Positions 1 to 8,166 of a DNA stretch of 64,000 bases are shown here, piece after piece. The stretch covers positions 1 through 64,000 of the forward strand of contig NZ_JBBCOR010000010.1 of the NCBI RefSeq assembly GCF_037151175.1, read 5' to 3'. A program made the translations under genes and the position numbers. The notes under the pieces are model-generated. The model had not been told where the DNA came from and ran no database searches. It worked only from the letters and a program-made list of their open reading frames with translations. Positions within the stretch are counted from its first letter, which is position 1; the number at the start of each line of letters is the position of its first letter. Source of the stretch: Asaia sp003994335. GTDB lineage: Bacteria > Pseudomonadota > Alphaproteobacteria > Acetobacterales > Acetobacteraceae.

Positions 1-30
1 CCGCAGGTTCAAATCCTGCCCCCGCAACCA
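1..30 (+). tRNA. tRNA-fMet (initiator), 3' end only
   Basis: Only the T arm and the 3' acceptor strand are in the window. The T stem-loop is GCAGG-TTCAAAT-CCTGC, followed by acceptor strand CCCCGCA, discriminator A and an encoded CCA ending at base 30. The T-loop and the CCCCGCAACCA end match bacterial initiator tRNAs, whose acceptor 3' strand ends in A72 facing C1. The 5' part, including the anticodon, lies outside, so identity rests on this end alone. Confidence 0.8.
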
Positions 31-260
31 AATCCCCACACATACACAGACTGCCGCAATCAGCGCATCAACACGCTCGCCCAGCACATAGAACGTGCAC
101 AGCGGCGAATACACGTGCCCAATGCCCGAAACGCAGGCACCAGCGCAAAGGCGCAAACCACTCTCAGAGGGTTAGAAAGAGCGCGCCTTACGCATGCGCT
201 TGCGGACTGATCACTCCAGACACTCGTGACGCAGCCGTTGCCTGGGTCGAGCCCGAATTT
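31..260. other. tRNA 3' flank, no gene seen
   Basis: The 230 bases between the tRNA and the end of the first coding region hold no supported reading frame. No integrase gene or clear repeat of the tRNA 3' end is visible in the window, so use of the tRNA as an attachment site cannot be judged. Confidence 0.5.
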
Positions 261-776
261 CTACAGCTCTCGGTAGAGGTAGAACGGGATAAACGCGAAG
301 ATTGTCCATGCGATCAGGAAGACGAGGGGAGCCTGATGGGCAAACATGCGGCCGCGACGGGCACGATGGGTCATGGCACGCGCATCCTCGTCGCTTTTCC
401 CAAGCGTGAACTCAGACAAATTTGGAGATCGTCGATGGAGACGCTGCTCCTTCTCGTTCCATTTACCAATCGCCGCATAGCCCGCACGGATGCCGGGAAA
501 CGCCATGAGGGTCAGCATGAACCCCAGGAGCGATAGAAGCGGAGGAATGAGAATGGCCATGCGGTCTCCCCAACGCGTTGTTGAGCCGGTCATCGCGGTC
601 GCATAGGCGATCACCAGAAAGGCCTGCGAACTCAGCAGCGCTTGGAGACGGCCATTGACAGTCTCCGTTTCGAACCGGATCTCAGAGCGATAATAGGCGA
701 GCAGCTCGTTATCGGACGGTTTGCCGTGGGCGATGACTTCTTCAGCATCGGGGGGCGGGAACGCAGGTATGACCAT
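261..776 (-). CDS. small integral membrane protein of unknown function
   Basis: I do not recognise a named family. The likely start is the ATG at 776 (protein begins MVIPAFPPPD), giving about 171 residues; the frame stays open 25 codons further upstream but that part is basic and unlike a leader. A charged N-terminal part (LLAYYRSEIRFE) is followed by two hydrophobic segments, ALLSSQAFLVIAYATAM and the IPPLLSLLGFMLTLMAF stretch. A cytoplasmic-type basic loop (THRARRGRM) leads to a third hydrophobic segment at the C-terminus ending FYLYREL. This is a three-helix inner-membrane layout. It stands alone, with no same-strand neighbour close enough to be an operon partner. Confidence 0.65.
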   Translation of the reverse strand: MVIPAFPPPDAEEVIAHGKPSDNELLAYYRSEIRFETETVNGRLQALLSSQAFLVIAYATAMTGSTTRWGDRMAILIPPLLSLLGFMLTLMAFPGIRAGYAAIGKWNEKEQRLHRRSPNLSEFTLGKSDEDARAMTHRARRGRMFAHQAPLVFLIAWTIFAFIPFYLYREL

Positions 777-1216
777 GCAATGCTTTCGTGGAGTGAGAGG
801 TGAAATCAGACAGGATCGTGTCGTCATCTGCCTAAGACAAAGGCGACGCATCTGAGCCTATGGCGCCATGTACTCTCAAAAAGCGTGTCCACCCCGACGG
901 TTCATATTCGCCTAGGGGGGAGGCCGGATGCAGCAGGATACTGTGCGCTGATGGGCGAAATTATTGAGTCTTTCGTCCTGACCTCGCGCTTTATGAATGC
1001 ATGAGCCGTGCAGCCAGCCTTCAGCAGATCCTGAAACGTTCGGCGCCAGGCCAGAAGAAACATGATCGGCGCATAGGGGGCAGTGGCCCTTTGCCCGTTT
1101 CATGACGTTTTTTCGGGAGAGTGGAAATGCGACCACGCCTACGGCCGTGCCCTATGTCTCGGGTCGGCTAACGCAATGGGACGCGTCCCCTTTTCGCGCA
1201 ATGCTCGTTTATCGGC
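777..1216. other. gene-free interval
   Basis: 440 bases separate the start of the membrane protein from the end of the AGE-family gene. Short open frames exist on both strands but none has protein-like composition or a ribosome binding site. I see no RNA gene or repeat here. Confidence 0.5.
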
Positions 1217-2377
1217 TCAACGCGACGCGATTTCGCGGCCGGCTCCGTAGATATGATAGAGCGAACTTGCAGGCATGTAGTCCACCAGCGGATGCCCTTG
1301 TGCATCCACATGGTCGATCCAACCCCCATTCAGTCTGGCCGGGGCGAATTGCCGTAAAAATGCCCGCCCATAGGCTGTGGCATCTTGCGTGAGCGCCTCC
1401 TTATGCGGAGCCATATGCAGAAGCCGCAGCAATTCGGTTTGTGCCCAGATGCGGGCGGAATGCTCCAATACGCTGAGGGTGTCGCTCATACTGTCGAGTA
1501 CGACGCGCCGCTCATGGTCGCACCCATGAGTGAAACCTGCCTCATGGAGGCGCGATGCTGTAGCGCCAAGCCATTCGGCTTCATCGCCAGAGCTCTGAGC
1601 CAGTCTGGCGAAATCACGCAGCAGCCATGACCATTCGAAAAGATGCCCGGCCTGAACCTGATTGGCCCCATGAGAGGCGAGTGGCATCCAGTCTGGGGCA
1701 AAGAATTCAAGCAGCAGACCCGAGCGATGATCGATCAGATGTGTCCGTGCAAGCGTGACCAGAGCACGGGCCTTGTCGAGATAGAACGCGTCTCCCGTCG
1801 ATTCGAATACGACGAGATAGGCCTCCAGCAGATGCATGTGCGGGTTCTGGCTGCGGCGGGTTCCGTTATCAGGGACCGCATCGAGATAGCCGCCATTGGG
1901 CGCTGCAAAGATTGCCTCAATATCCTCGGCAATCTGCCGCGCCATTTGCCGGTCCTGAGGACGGTCGGCATAGCGAATGGCCCATCCATAGGCAAAAAGA
2001 ATGAAAGCATGGGCATACAGGTCGCGTCTGCTGTCTGCCGGACGATCATCCTGGCCGATGGAGAAAACCCAGCCTGGTTGACCATCTGCCCGGTGATACA
2101 GCCTAAGAACGGTGTCGAGACAGTCGAGCGCCTGTTGTCCGGCATCATGCACGCCATCGAGCGCGGCGCGACAATAGGTGGAGATCTGGCGGGCCTGAAC
2201 CATCAGGCGCAAGGCCGGGAGGACAACCGGACGTGCCTGCCAGTCCAGGCGCTCGTGATACAGCCCGCGGTGAGTATCAAACCCTGCCGTACTCCATAGC
2301 GGCAGAGCCTGTCCGAAAAGCCAGTTGCGCCAGGACTCCTGCAGGGAGAGGGCCGGATCTTCCATAGCGGTCGTCAT
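1217..2377 (-). CDS. AGE-family (N-acylglucosamine 2-epimerase-type) sugar isomerase
   Basis: 386 residues, the usual length for AGE-family epimerases/isomerases, which are (alpha/alpha)6-barrel enzymes acting on mannose, mannose-6-phosphate or N-acylglucosamine. Supporting motifs are RGLYHERLDW near the N-terminus, the family-typical NPHMHLLEAYL, GHLFEWSWLL, and the C-terminal block GGWIDHVDAQGHPLVDYMPA. It lies 48 bases downstream of hldE on the same strand and is probably co-transcribed, pointing to mannose/heptose or envelope sugar metabolism. The exact substrate cannot be told from sequence. Confidence 0.85.
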   Translation of the reverse strand: MTTAMEDPALSLQESWRNWLFGQALPLWSTAGFDTHRGLYHERLDWQARPVVLPALRLMVQARQISTYCRAALDGVHDAGQQALDCLDTVLRLYHRADGQPGWVFSIGQDDRPADSRRDLYAHAFILFAYGWAIRYADRPQDRQMARQIAEDIEAIFAAPNGGYLDAVPDNGTRRSQNPHMHLLEAYLVVFESTGDAFYLDKARALVTLARTHLIDHRSGLLLEFFAPDWMPLASHGANQVQAGHLFEWSWLLRDFARLAQSSGDEAEWLGATASRLHEAGFTHGCDHERRVVLDSMSDTLSVLEHSARIWAQTELLRLLHMAPHKEALTQDATAYGRAFLRQFAPARLNGGWIDHVDAQGHPLVDYMPASSLYHIYGAGREIASR

Positions 2378-2425
2378 ATCACTCGGGGGCCAATCACGTT
2401 GGGGCCAGTCACTTCGAGGCCGGGT

Positions 2426-3886
2426 TCACTTGCTGATCGGCTCGTCCGTCTTGGGGGCGGTTTTCATCTTGCGCACGATCGAGGTTGTCGAGCGCCCTGA
2501 TACCAGATCGGCCAGTACGACGCGACCACCATAGGATTTCACAACGTCTCCACCGACAACCTCGTCTTCGGTGTAATCCGCCCCCTTGACGATAATGTCC
2601 GGACGAAGGGCGCAAATCGTCTCAAAAGGCGTGTCTTCATCGAAAATGACGACCAGATCGACATCGCGCAGGGCGCCCATCACGATTGCGCGTGCCTGCT
2701 CGTCCTGAAGCGGCCGCTCCTCTCCCTTCAGGCGTCGTACCGAGGCGTCGCTGTTCAGCGCAACGATCAGCTTGTCTCCCTCGCGCGCAGCAGCCTGGAT
2801 GAGTGCAATATGGCCAGGGTGCAGCAAGTCGAAGCATCCATTGGTGAACACGACACATGCACCATGCTGGCGCCAGGCCTCTATCATGGCCTGAGCCTGA
2901 GCCAGGGTCGCGATTACGCCATCGCGGTCGATCTTGGATTTGAGGGCTGCGCTCAGCTCTGCGCGTGAAACCGTGGCGGTGCCGAGCTTCCCGATGACGA
3001 TCGCGGCCGCATTTGTCGCGATCACCATGGCAGTGCGCAGATCAGCCTTGGCGGATATCATGCCGGCAAGCGTGGCGACCACGGTATCACCCGCACCAGA
3101 CACGTCGAAAACTTCAGATTTCGGCACGTGTGCATGCGTCATGCGTCCATTGCGCTCCAGCAGGGTCATGCCCTCTTCAGAACGCGTGACCAGCACATCG
3201 CCGCCGAATTGCTCCTGTGCGGCGAGCGCCGCAAAATGAATCTCGGTGTCGCTGCCAACGGGCAGCCCCGTGGCCGCTGCCAACTCCTTGCGGTTCGGGG
3301 TGATCAGCTGGGCGCCCTTATAGGCCGAAAGATCGCGGCGTTTGGGATCGACGACCACCGGGATACCACGCAGATTTGCCGCCTGTATGACGGCCTGAAG
3401 CACGGCGTCGCTCAGCACACCCTTGGCATAATCAGAGCACACCACGACATCCGCCCGGTCCATGGCGACGAGGGCTGCAGCGATGAGGCGTTCCTGCGCG
3501 GCAGGTGCCACGACGACGGAGGGCTCCTCATCAATACGCACGATCTGCTGCCGCCCGCTCAGGACGCGCGTCTTGGTGATCGTCACCCAGTCAGGATCCT
3601 CCACCAGATGCGTCAGATCAATAGACGGCTGACGGCCGATTGCGCGGCGGAATTCGTGAGCAGAGCTGTCCTGACCGACGAGCCCGACCAGATCGACGGC
3701 ACAGCCCAGGGCAGCGGCGTTCATGGCGACATTGGCTGCGCCACCGGGCACGGTGCTGTGCTTGGCGCGCAAAAGGACCGGTACCGGGGCCTCGGGAGAG
3801 ATGCGATCGACGGACCCATGGATATAGCAGTCGAGCAGCAGATCGCCGATGATCAAGACCCGTCCGAATATGAAGTCACTAATCAT
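2426..3886 (-). CDS. hldE: bifunctional heptose-7-phosphate kinase / heptose-1-phosphate adenylyltransferase
   Basis: HldE (RfaE) makes ADP-D-glycero-beta-D-manno-heptose for the lipopolysaccharide inner core. The 486-residue protein has both domains. Residues 1 to about 320 form a PfkB-type kinase with GGAANVAMN near 48-56 and the catalytic GAGD at 264-267. Residues from about 345 form a nucleotidyltransferase with FTNGCFDLLHPGH (HxGH at 356-359) and the KGADYTEDEVVGGD segment. Start ATG at 3886 is preceded by AAGGA about 8 bases upstream. It is first in a two-gene unit with the AGE isomerase. No truncation or missing catalytic residue is seen. Confidence 0.96.
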   Translation of the reverse strand: MISDFIFGRVLIIGDLLLDCYIHGSVDRISPEAPVPVLLRAKHSTVPGGAANVAMNAAALGCAVDLVGLVGQDSSAHEFRRAIGRQPSIDLTHLVEDPDWVTITKTRVLSGRQQIVRIDEEPSVVVAPAAQERLIAAALVAMDRADVVVCSDYAKGVLSDAVLQAVIQAANLRGIPVVVDPKRRDLSAYKGAQLITPNRKELAAATGLPVGSDTEIHFAALAAQEQFGGDVLVTRSEEGMTLLERNGRMTHAHVPKSEVFDVSGAGDTVVATLAGMISAKADLRTAMVIATNAAAIVIGKLGTATVSRAELSAALKSKIDRDGVIATLAQAQAMIEAWRQHGACVVFTNGCFDLLHPGHIALIQAAAREGDKLIVALNSDASVRRLKGEERPLQDEQARAIVMGALRDVDLVVIFDEDTPFETICALRPDIIVKGADYTEDEVVGGDVVKSYGGRVVLADLVSGRSTTSIVRKMKTAPKTDEPISK

Positions 3887-4121
3887 CGCTCATCCTTGTG
3901 AAAACGCCGCTTTGATCCCGGCAGGCCATATCCTGCCCAAAGTCGCTCTAGCCCAGAGCCGCTCAGGGGCATCACGGGTGATACGCGATCAGCCCGTCCT
4001 TTTGTCCTGCCAAAGGTGGCGCCGCATGACAATCCTCAACCCGCTCAGTCAGAGCGGCATGCTGGCCCTCGTTCCTGCGCACCGGCGAGAGGGCCTCTCG
4101 GTCAGCCGGGTAAAACGGATC

Positions 4122-4204
4122 AGGAAGGGAGATGGAATCATTTCGTTTCTGCGCTATCGTGCCCCCATGACCCTGAAATTTGCCCTGTCTGTGGTTTCTT
4201 GATG
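4122..4204 (+). promoter_or_regulatory. translational leader with two coupled mini-ORFs before htrA
   Basis: A strong ribosome binding site (AGGAAGGGAG, 4122-4131) precedes an ATG at 4132 that encodes a 12-residue peptide (MESFRFCAIVPP) ending at 4170. Its stop overlaps (ATGA) the ATG of a second mini-ORF, 4167-4202 (MTLKFALSVVS). That stop in turn overlaps (TGATG) the htrA start at 4202, which has no ribosome binding site of its own. The layout suggests htrA is translated by coupling; function is inference. Confidence 0.45.
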
Positions 4205-5383
4205 CGCGCAGCTCTTGTTCTCCTCGTCCTGGCCGGGTTCGGCGTGAAGCAGGCCCACGCCCTGCCGGCATTTCTGGAGAAATTTCTGCCGCATCCGCCG
4301 CCACAGCCAAGTCATCCTGCCATTCCTGCCGTTCCTCCGGCGAACACGGTGCAGATTCCGGCCCAGGCGGCCGTGCCGGATGGAACGCCGGCCCTGCCGC
4401 CCGTGCTCGTACAGTCAGGGCCGCTTTCTTTCGCCCCTCTGGTCCAGCGCGTGATTCCGGCGGTTGTGAATATCGCCATCACGCAGATCAGTTCGGAAGG
4501 GGGAGGCAAGGTTCCTGCCCAGATCAAGGGCACCCCGCTCGAAAAGCGTTATCGCGAGAAGATGCAGCGCCATCAGGAGGAGATCCTGGGAGCGGGGTCA
4601 GGGTTCATCATCGACCCTTCGGGGATCATCGTCACGAATGATCATGTCGTCGGCGATGCAGATAACGTGACCGTCTCGCTTTCAAACGGGCAGGAACTGC
4701 CTGCCAAGCTCGTCGGGGTGGATGCCCTGACCGACATTGCCGTGATCAAGGTGGAGTCGCCCAAGCCGCTGCCCTATGTCACCTGGGGCGATAGTCACAA
4801 GGTCAATGTGGGCGACTGGATCCTGGTCGCGGGTAATCCCTTCGGTTTCGGTTCCTCCGTGAGCGCGGGGATCGTTTCAGCCCGGGGCCGCGATCTCGGG
4901 GCCGGATCGCTCGACGACTTCCTGCAACTCGACGCACCGATCAATCCGGGCAATTCGGGTGGCCCCGCCTTCAATATGCGGGGTCAGGTCGTGGCCGTGA
5001 ACGCCGCCATGGTGTCGCCCGCCGGCGGGTCGGTCGGGATAGGTTTCGGCATCCCGTCGGAAATCGTGGCGCCGATCGTCGAGGAGATACGGCGCACCGG
5101 CCATGTCGATCATGGTTGGCTGGGCGTGACCCTGGATGACGGGGATGGATCGGTCGTGTTGGTCGACGTGGATCGCAACGGTCCTGCCCAGAAGGGCGGA
5201 TTGATGAAAGGTGACAAGATTACCGCCATCAATAACGTTCCAGTTGAGAACGGTCGCGCGTTGCTGCGTACGGTCGCCGCCGGAAAACCCGGTAGCGCCG
5301 TGACATTCACGGTAATCCGTAAAGGCAAGACCGTCACTGTCACGCTTCCAATTGGGAAACGCCCGGCAGATGCGGATCTCTGA
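4202..5383 (+). CDS. HtrA/DegP-family periplasmic serine protease, single PDZ domain
   Basis: Trypsin-like protease/chaperone for misfolded envelope proteins. Starting at the ATG at 4202 gives 393 residues and a clean signal peptide (MRAALVLLVLAGFGVKQAHA, cleavage after residue 20); the longer upstream extension has no leader character. After a proline-rich linker the protease domain carries the triad His148 (TNDHVV), Asp178 (LTDIAV) and Ser252 (GNSGGP). One PDZ domain follows (about 300-385, beginning near HGWLGVTLDDG), whereas DegP has two, so the architecture is DegS-like but with a cleavable signal. The response regulator and kinase genes start 96 bases downstream on the same strand, a typical envelope-stress arrangement. 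Confidence 0.92.
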   Translation: MRAALVLLVLAGFGVKQAHALPAFLEKFLPHPPPQPSHPAIPAVPPANTVQIPAQAAVPDGTPALPPVLVQSGPLSFAPLVQRVIPAVVNIAITQISSEGGGKVPAQIKGTPLEKRYREKMQRHQEEILGAGSGFIIDPSGIIVTNDHVVGDADNVTVSLSNGQELPAKLVGVDALTDIAVIKVESPKPLPYVTWGDSHKVNVGDWILVAGNPFGFGSSVSAGIVSARGRDLGAGSLDDFLQLDAPINPGNSGGPAFNMRGQVVAVNAAMVSPAGGSVGIGFGIPSEIVAPIVEEIRRTGHVDHGWLGVTLDDGDGSVVLVDVDRNGPAQKGGLMKGDKITAINNVPVENGRALLRTVAAGKPGSAVTFTVIRKGKTVTVTLPIGKRPADADL

Positions 5384-5479
5384 TCACAGAACCCTTTCTT
5401 CTCGCGCGTAACTGAAAGATAATGCAGTCACCGTAAAGTGAGGGGCGGACCTGCCGCTTCTCTGAGCCAAGGACTGACC

Positions 5480-6160
5480 ATGCGTATTCTGCTTGTCGAG
5501 GATGATCCAACCGTCAGGAGCTTCATCGTGAAGGGCCTGAAGGAAACCGGGCACCTTGTCGAGGAAGCCGATAACGGGAAGGACGGTCTGTTCCTCGCCG
5601 TGAGCGAGAACTTCGATATCGTTATTCTCGATCGCATGCTGCCGGGCGGCATTGACGGTCTGCGCATTCTCGAGACGTTGCGTGCGCAAAACAACGCGAC
5701 CCCCGTTCTGTTGCTCTCGGCGCTGGCCGATGTGGATGAGCGTGTGGCCGGGTTGAAGGCTGGCGGCGACGATTACATGACCAAGCCTTTCGCCTTTTCG
5801 GAGCTTCTGGCCCGTGTCGAGGCTCTGGCCCGCCGTGGCAGCGCCGAGCAGGCTCCCCAGACGAAGCTGACCGTGGCAGATCTGGAAATGGATCTTCTCT
5901 CGCGTACGGTAAAGCGCGGTGAGGAGAAGATTGATCTGCAGCCGCGCGAATTCCGCCTGCTCGAATTTCTGATGCGTCATGCCGGTCAGGTTGTCACCCG
6001 CACCATGCTGCTGGAGCGCGTTTGGGACTATCACTTCGACCCGCAGACCAACGTGATTGACGTGCATGTCTCGCGTCTGCGTCAGAAGGTTGACAAGCCC
6101 TTTGAAACTGCGCTGATCCATACGATCCGCAATGCAGGCTACATCCTGCGCGCCAATTGA
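5480..6160 (+). CDS. OmpR-family response regulator
   Basis: 226-residue two-domain regulator. The receiver domain (1-120) has the acidic pair in LLVEDD, phospho-acceptor Asp51 (VILDRMLPGG), Ser80 and Lys102 (TKPF). The C-terminal winged-helix DNA-binding domain contains LQPREFRLLEFLMRH and ends with the usual LRQKVDKPFE...IRNAGYIL pattern. The ATG at 5480 is chosen because AGGA lies just upstream and the protein then begins exactly at the receiver fold; 14 upstream codons are open but not protein-like. The kinase gene begins 18 bases after its stop, so the two form one operon, probably together with htrA. Target genes are unknown. Confidence 0.95.
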   Translation: MRILLVEDDPTVRSFIVKGLKETGHLVEEADNGKDGLFLAVSENFDIVILDRMLPGGIDGLRILETLRAQNNATPVLLLSALADVDERVAGLKAGGDDYMTKPFAFSELLARVEALARRGSAEQAPQTKLTVADLEMDLLSRTVKRGEEKIDLQPREFRLLEFLMRHAGQVVTRTMLLERVWDYHFDPQTNVIDVHVSRLRQKVDKPFETALIHTIRNAGYILRAN

Positions 6161-6178
6161 GCAGGATGAGATAACTTC

Positions 6179-7591
6179 ATGAGGTTCAGCCTGTCGCGCT
6201 TTCCCCTGCTTCGCGTCTGGTGGAAGCGCGCCTGGCGATTTCGTTCGGCGGGGCTTGGTTTCTCTCTGGCCTATGGGCTGGTCTTTGCCCTTTCGGCCAC
6301 GCTGTTCCTGACATTTCTGTGGTGGCACACTATAGGCGCACTGGAGCGCGAGGTCGGACAGGCCGTCGACGCCGATGCTCACGGTCTCGCCGAGCGCTGG
6401 ATGCAGGGGGGACTCTCCAGCCTGCAACGCGCAATCCAGGATCGTCTGGACCAGGATGTCGAAGATCAGGATCTCTATCTCCTGATCACGCCGGGCGGCC
6501 AGCGTCTTGCCGGGAACATGCCTGCCTGGCCTGAGGCCGTGCAGAGAGCAGATCGCTTCTATACGCTCAAGATCAGCCGCGCCGGTAACACGATCTCGGC
6601 GGCCATGCACGCCTATGTGCTGCCGGATGGGCTGCAATTGCTGGTCGGGCGCGATATCAGAGGGCGCGATATATTGCGCCGCGTGCTGACAGAGACCTTC
6701 CTCTGGTCCTGGCTGATGGTGACGGCGCTGGCGATAGGCGGCGCCTGGGTGGTGCGGGGTATCTTCAGCCGTATTCTCAGTTCTATCGCGCGTACCACCA
6801 CGGCTCTTGCGAATGGCGATATGCGCCAGCGTATGCCCCTCGTCGGCAATGACGTCGATCTCGTCTCCCATTCGATCAATCGCATGCTCGACCGAATTTC
6901 CAAGCTGATGGAGGGAGTGAAGCAGGTCTCGAATTCCATCGCCCATGATCTGCGTACGCCCATCACCAGAGCGCGCAATCGCCTTGAGGATGCAGCCCTC
7001 CATGCGCGCTCCACCGAGGAGATGCATGATGCGATCTATCGCGCCGTGGCAGACCTGGATCACGTCACGGCGGTGTTCGATGCCCTGATGCGTATTGCCC
7101 AGATCGAGGCCGGGGCGCGCCGCGCAGCGTTTGAGACGACCGATCTGATCAGGCCGCTGCACGATATCGCTGAGCTCTATGAAGCCACGGCGGAAGATGC
7201 CGGGTTGCAGATCGCGCTCGATCTGCCGCCGCGCCTGTTTTTCCATGGTGATGCGCGTCTGATCCAGCAGGCCGTGGCCAATATGATCGATAACGCCATC
7301 AAGTTCTCGCCTGCGGAAACGACCGTGACCCTGCGCGCCAGCACCTCGGGCGCGCTGGTGCGGATCAGCGTGACCGATGAGGGCCCTGGCATGTCGGCCG
7401 AGGATCTTTTGCGCGCTTCCGAGCGGTTTTTCCGGGCTGATCAGGCACGCAACACCCCTGGTGCGGGCCTCGGGCTGTCGCTCGTCCAGGCCGTGGCGCA
7501 ACTGCATCGTGGAACTCTGGCCCTCGAGCCGCTGCAACGTGGGCTGAGGGTGGTTCTCAGCCTGCCCGTTGACGACACGACGCTGAATTGA
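6179..7591 (+). CDS. two-component sensor histidine kinase
   Basis: 470-residue membrane kinase, partner of the preceding regulator. A transmembrane helix at about 30-53, a periplasmic sensor region to about 170, a second helix at about 174-195 and a HAMP-like stretch lead to the dimerisation helix with phospho-acceptor His256 (SIAHDLRTP). The ATPase domain has the N box (MIDNAIKFS, Asn372), G1 (DEGPGM) and G2 (GAGLGLSL). The periplasmic loop is short and has no recognisable ligand domain. Its position after htrA suggests envelope stress sensing, which is inference. Confidence 0.95.
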   Translation: MRFSLSRFPLLRVWWKRAWRFRSAGLGFSLAYGLVFALSATLFLTFLWWHTIGALEREVGQAVDADAHGLAERWMQGGLSSLQRAIQDRLDQDVEDQDLYLLITPGGQRLAGNMPAWPEAVQRADRFYTLKISRAGNTISAAMHAYVLPDGLQLLVGRDIRGRDILRRVLTETFLWSWLMVTALAIGGAWVVRGIFSRILSSIARTTTALANGDMRQRMPLVGNDVDLVSHSINRMLDRISKLMEGVKQVSNSIAHDLRTPITRARNRLEDAALHARSTEEMHDAIYRAVADLDHVTAVFDALMRIAQIEAGARRAAFETTDLIRPLHDIAELYEATAEDAGLQIALDLPPRLFFHGDARLIQQAVANMIDNAIKFSPAETTVTLRASTSGALVRISVTDEGPGMSAEDLLRASERFFRADQARNTPGAGLGLSLVQAVAQLHRGTLALEPLQRGLRVVLSLPVDDTTLN

Positions 7592-7678
7592 CGCATCGGT
7601 CAGGAAAATTGACCACATAACCAAGTCTTCATGTCGGGCCCATCAGACCGCAATACAGACTGGCATAGTGCGGGTTTC

Positions 7679-8008
7679 ATGACCCAAACCGCCATCACGC
7701 TGCTTTGCCTGACCTGCGCCCTCGGCCTGCCCGGCATTGCCGAGGCTGAAACGATAGGGGGGCCGCGCTCACTGCCTGTACGGAGTGAGGCTGTTCCCAT
7801 GGCCGTGACGAGCGACACTCTGGAATATTGCAAGACGCTGGCGCGCAAGGTCCATCGGACGCTGCGCCAGACCGCCACGGCCACGCCCCCCATCATCAAT
7901 CAGGCCATGTATCTCGAGCATGAGGGCGAGGCACTGTGCGCTCATGGACATCTGCGCACGGGCATTGCCCAGGAGCGGCGCGCGCTGATCGTCCTGACGC
8001 GCTCCTGA
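7679..8008 (+). CDS. small secreted protein of unknown function
   Basis: The ATG at 7679 gives 109 residues beginning with a signal peptide (MTQTAITLLCLTCALGLPG, then IAEA and a likely cut before ETIGG). The mature part has two cysteines (EYCKTLARK, ALCAHGHL), a basic segment RKVHRTLRQ and a helical C-terminus ending RALIVLTRS. I do not recognise a family. It sits 87 bases after the kinase on the same strand, so it could be regulated with it. An upstream in-frame ATG at 7631 would spoil the signal peptide. Confidence 0.6.
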   Translation: MTQTAITLLCLTCALGLPGIAEAETIGGPRSLPVRSEAVPMAVTSDTLEYCKTLARKVHRTLRQTATATPPIINQAMYLEHEGEALCAHGHLRTGIAQERRALIVLTRS

Positions 8009-8166
8009 GCGCATGGACCGACAGGCTTACGCTGCCCCGTCAGCCGGGTAACGTCATCCCGGTTCTGCTCTCTATCGTTTCCCCATCGTTCGGGGTAATC
8101 CAGTGCACTGCGCGCGGTGTCCGAGCTTCCATACCGGTCCGCACCCATCGTGATGGATGACCGGCC

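Noticed and set aside
912..1136. 74-codon frame in the gap upstream of the AGE-family gene 3' end
   Set aside because: Short, no ribosome binding site, with cysteines scattered without a metal-site pattern.
4016..4201. N-terminal extension of HtrA to the ATG at 4016
   Set aside because: The added residues are not a signal sequence and would bury the clear signal peptide beginning at 4202.
3849..4202. A 117-codon frame on the + strand overlapping the hldE 5' end
   Set aside because: Composition is not protein-like and most of it is antisense or leader; only the last 12 codons are kept, as a possible coupled mini-ORF.
5384..7624. A 746-codon open frame antisense to the response regulator and histidine kinase genes
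   Set aside because: It covers two unmistakable genes on the other strand, has no ribosome binding site and its translation is rich in Gln, His and Arg without any domain. It is a codon-bias shadow of GC-rich genes.
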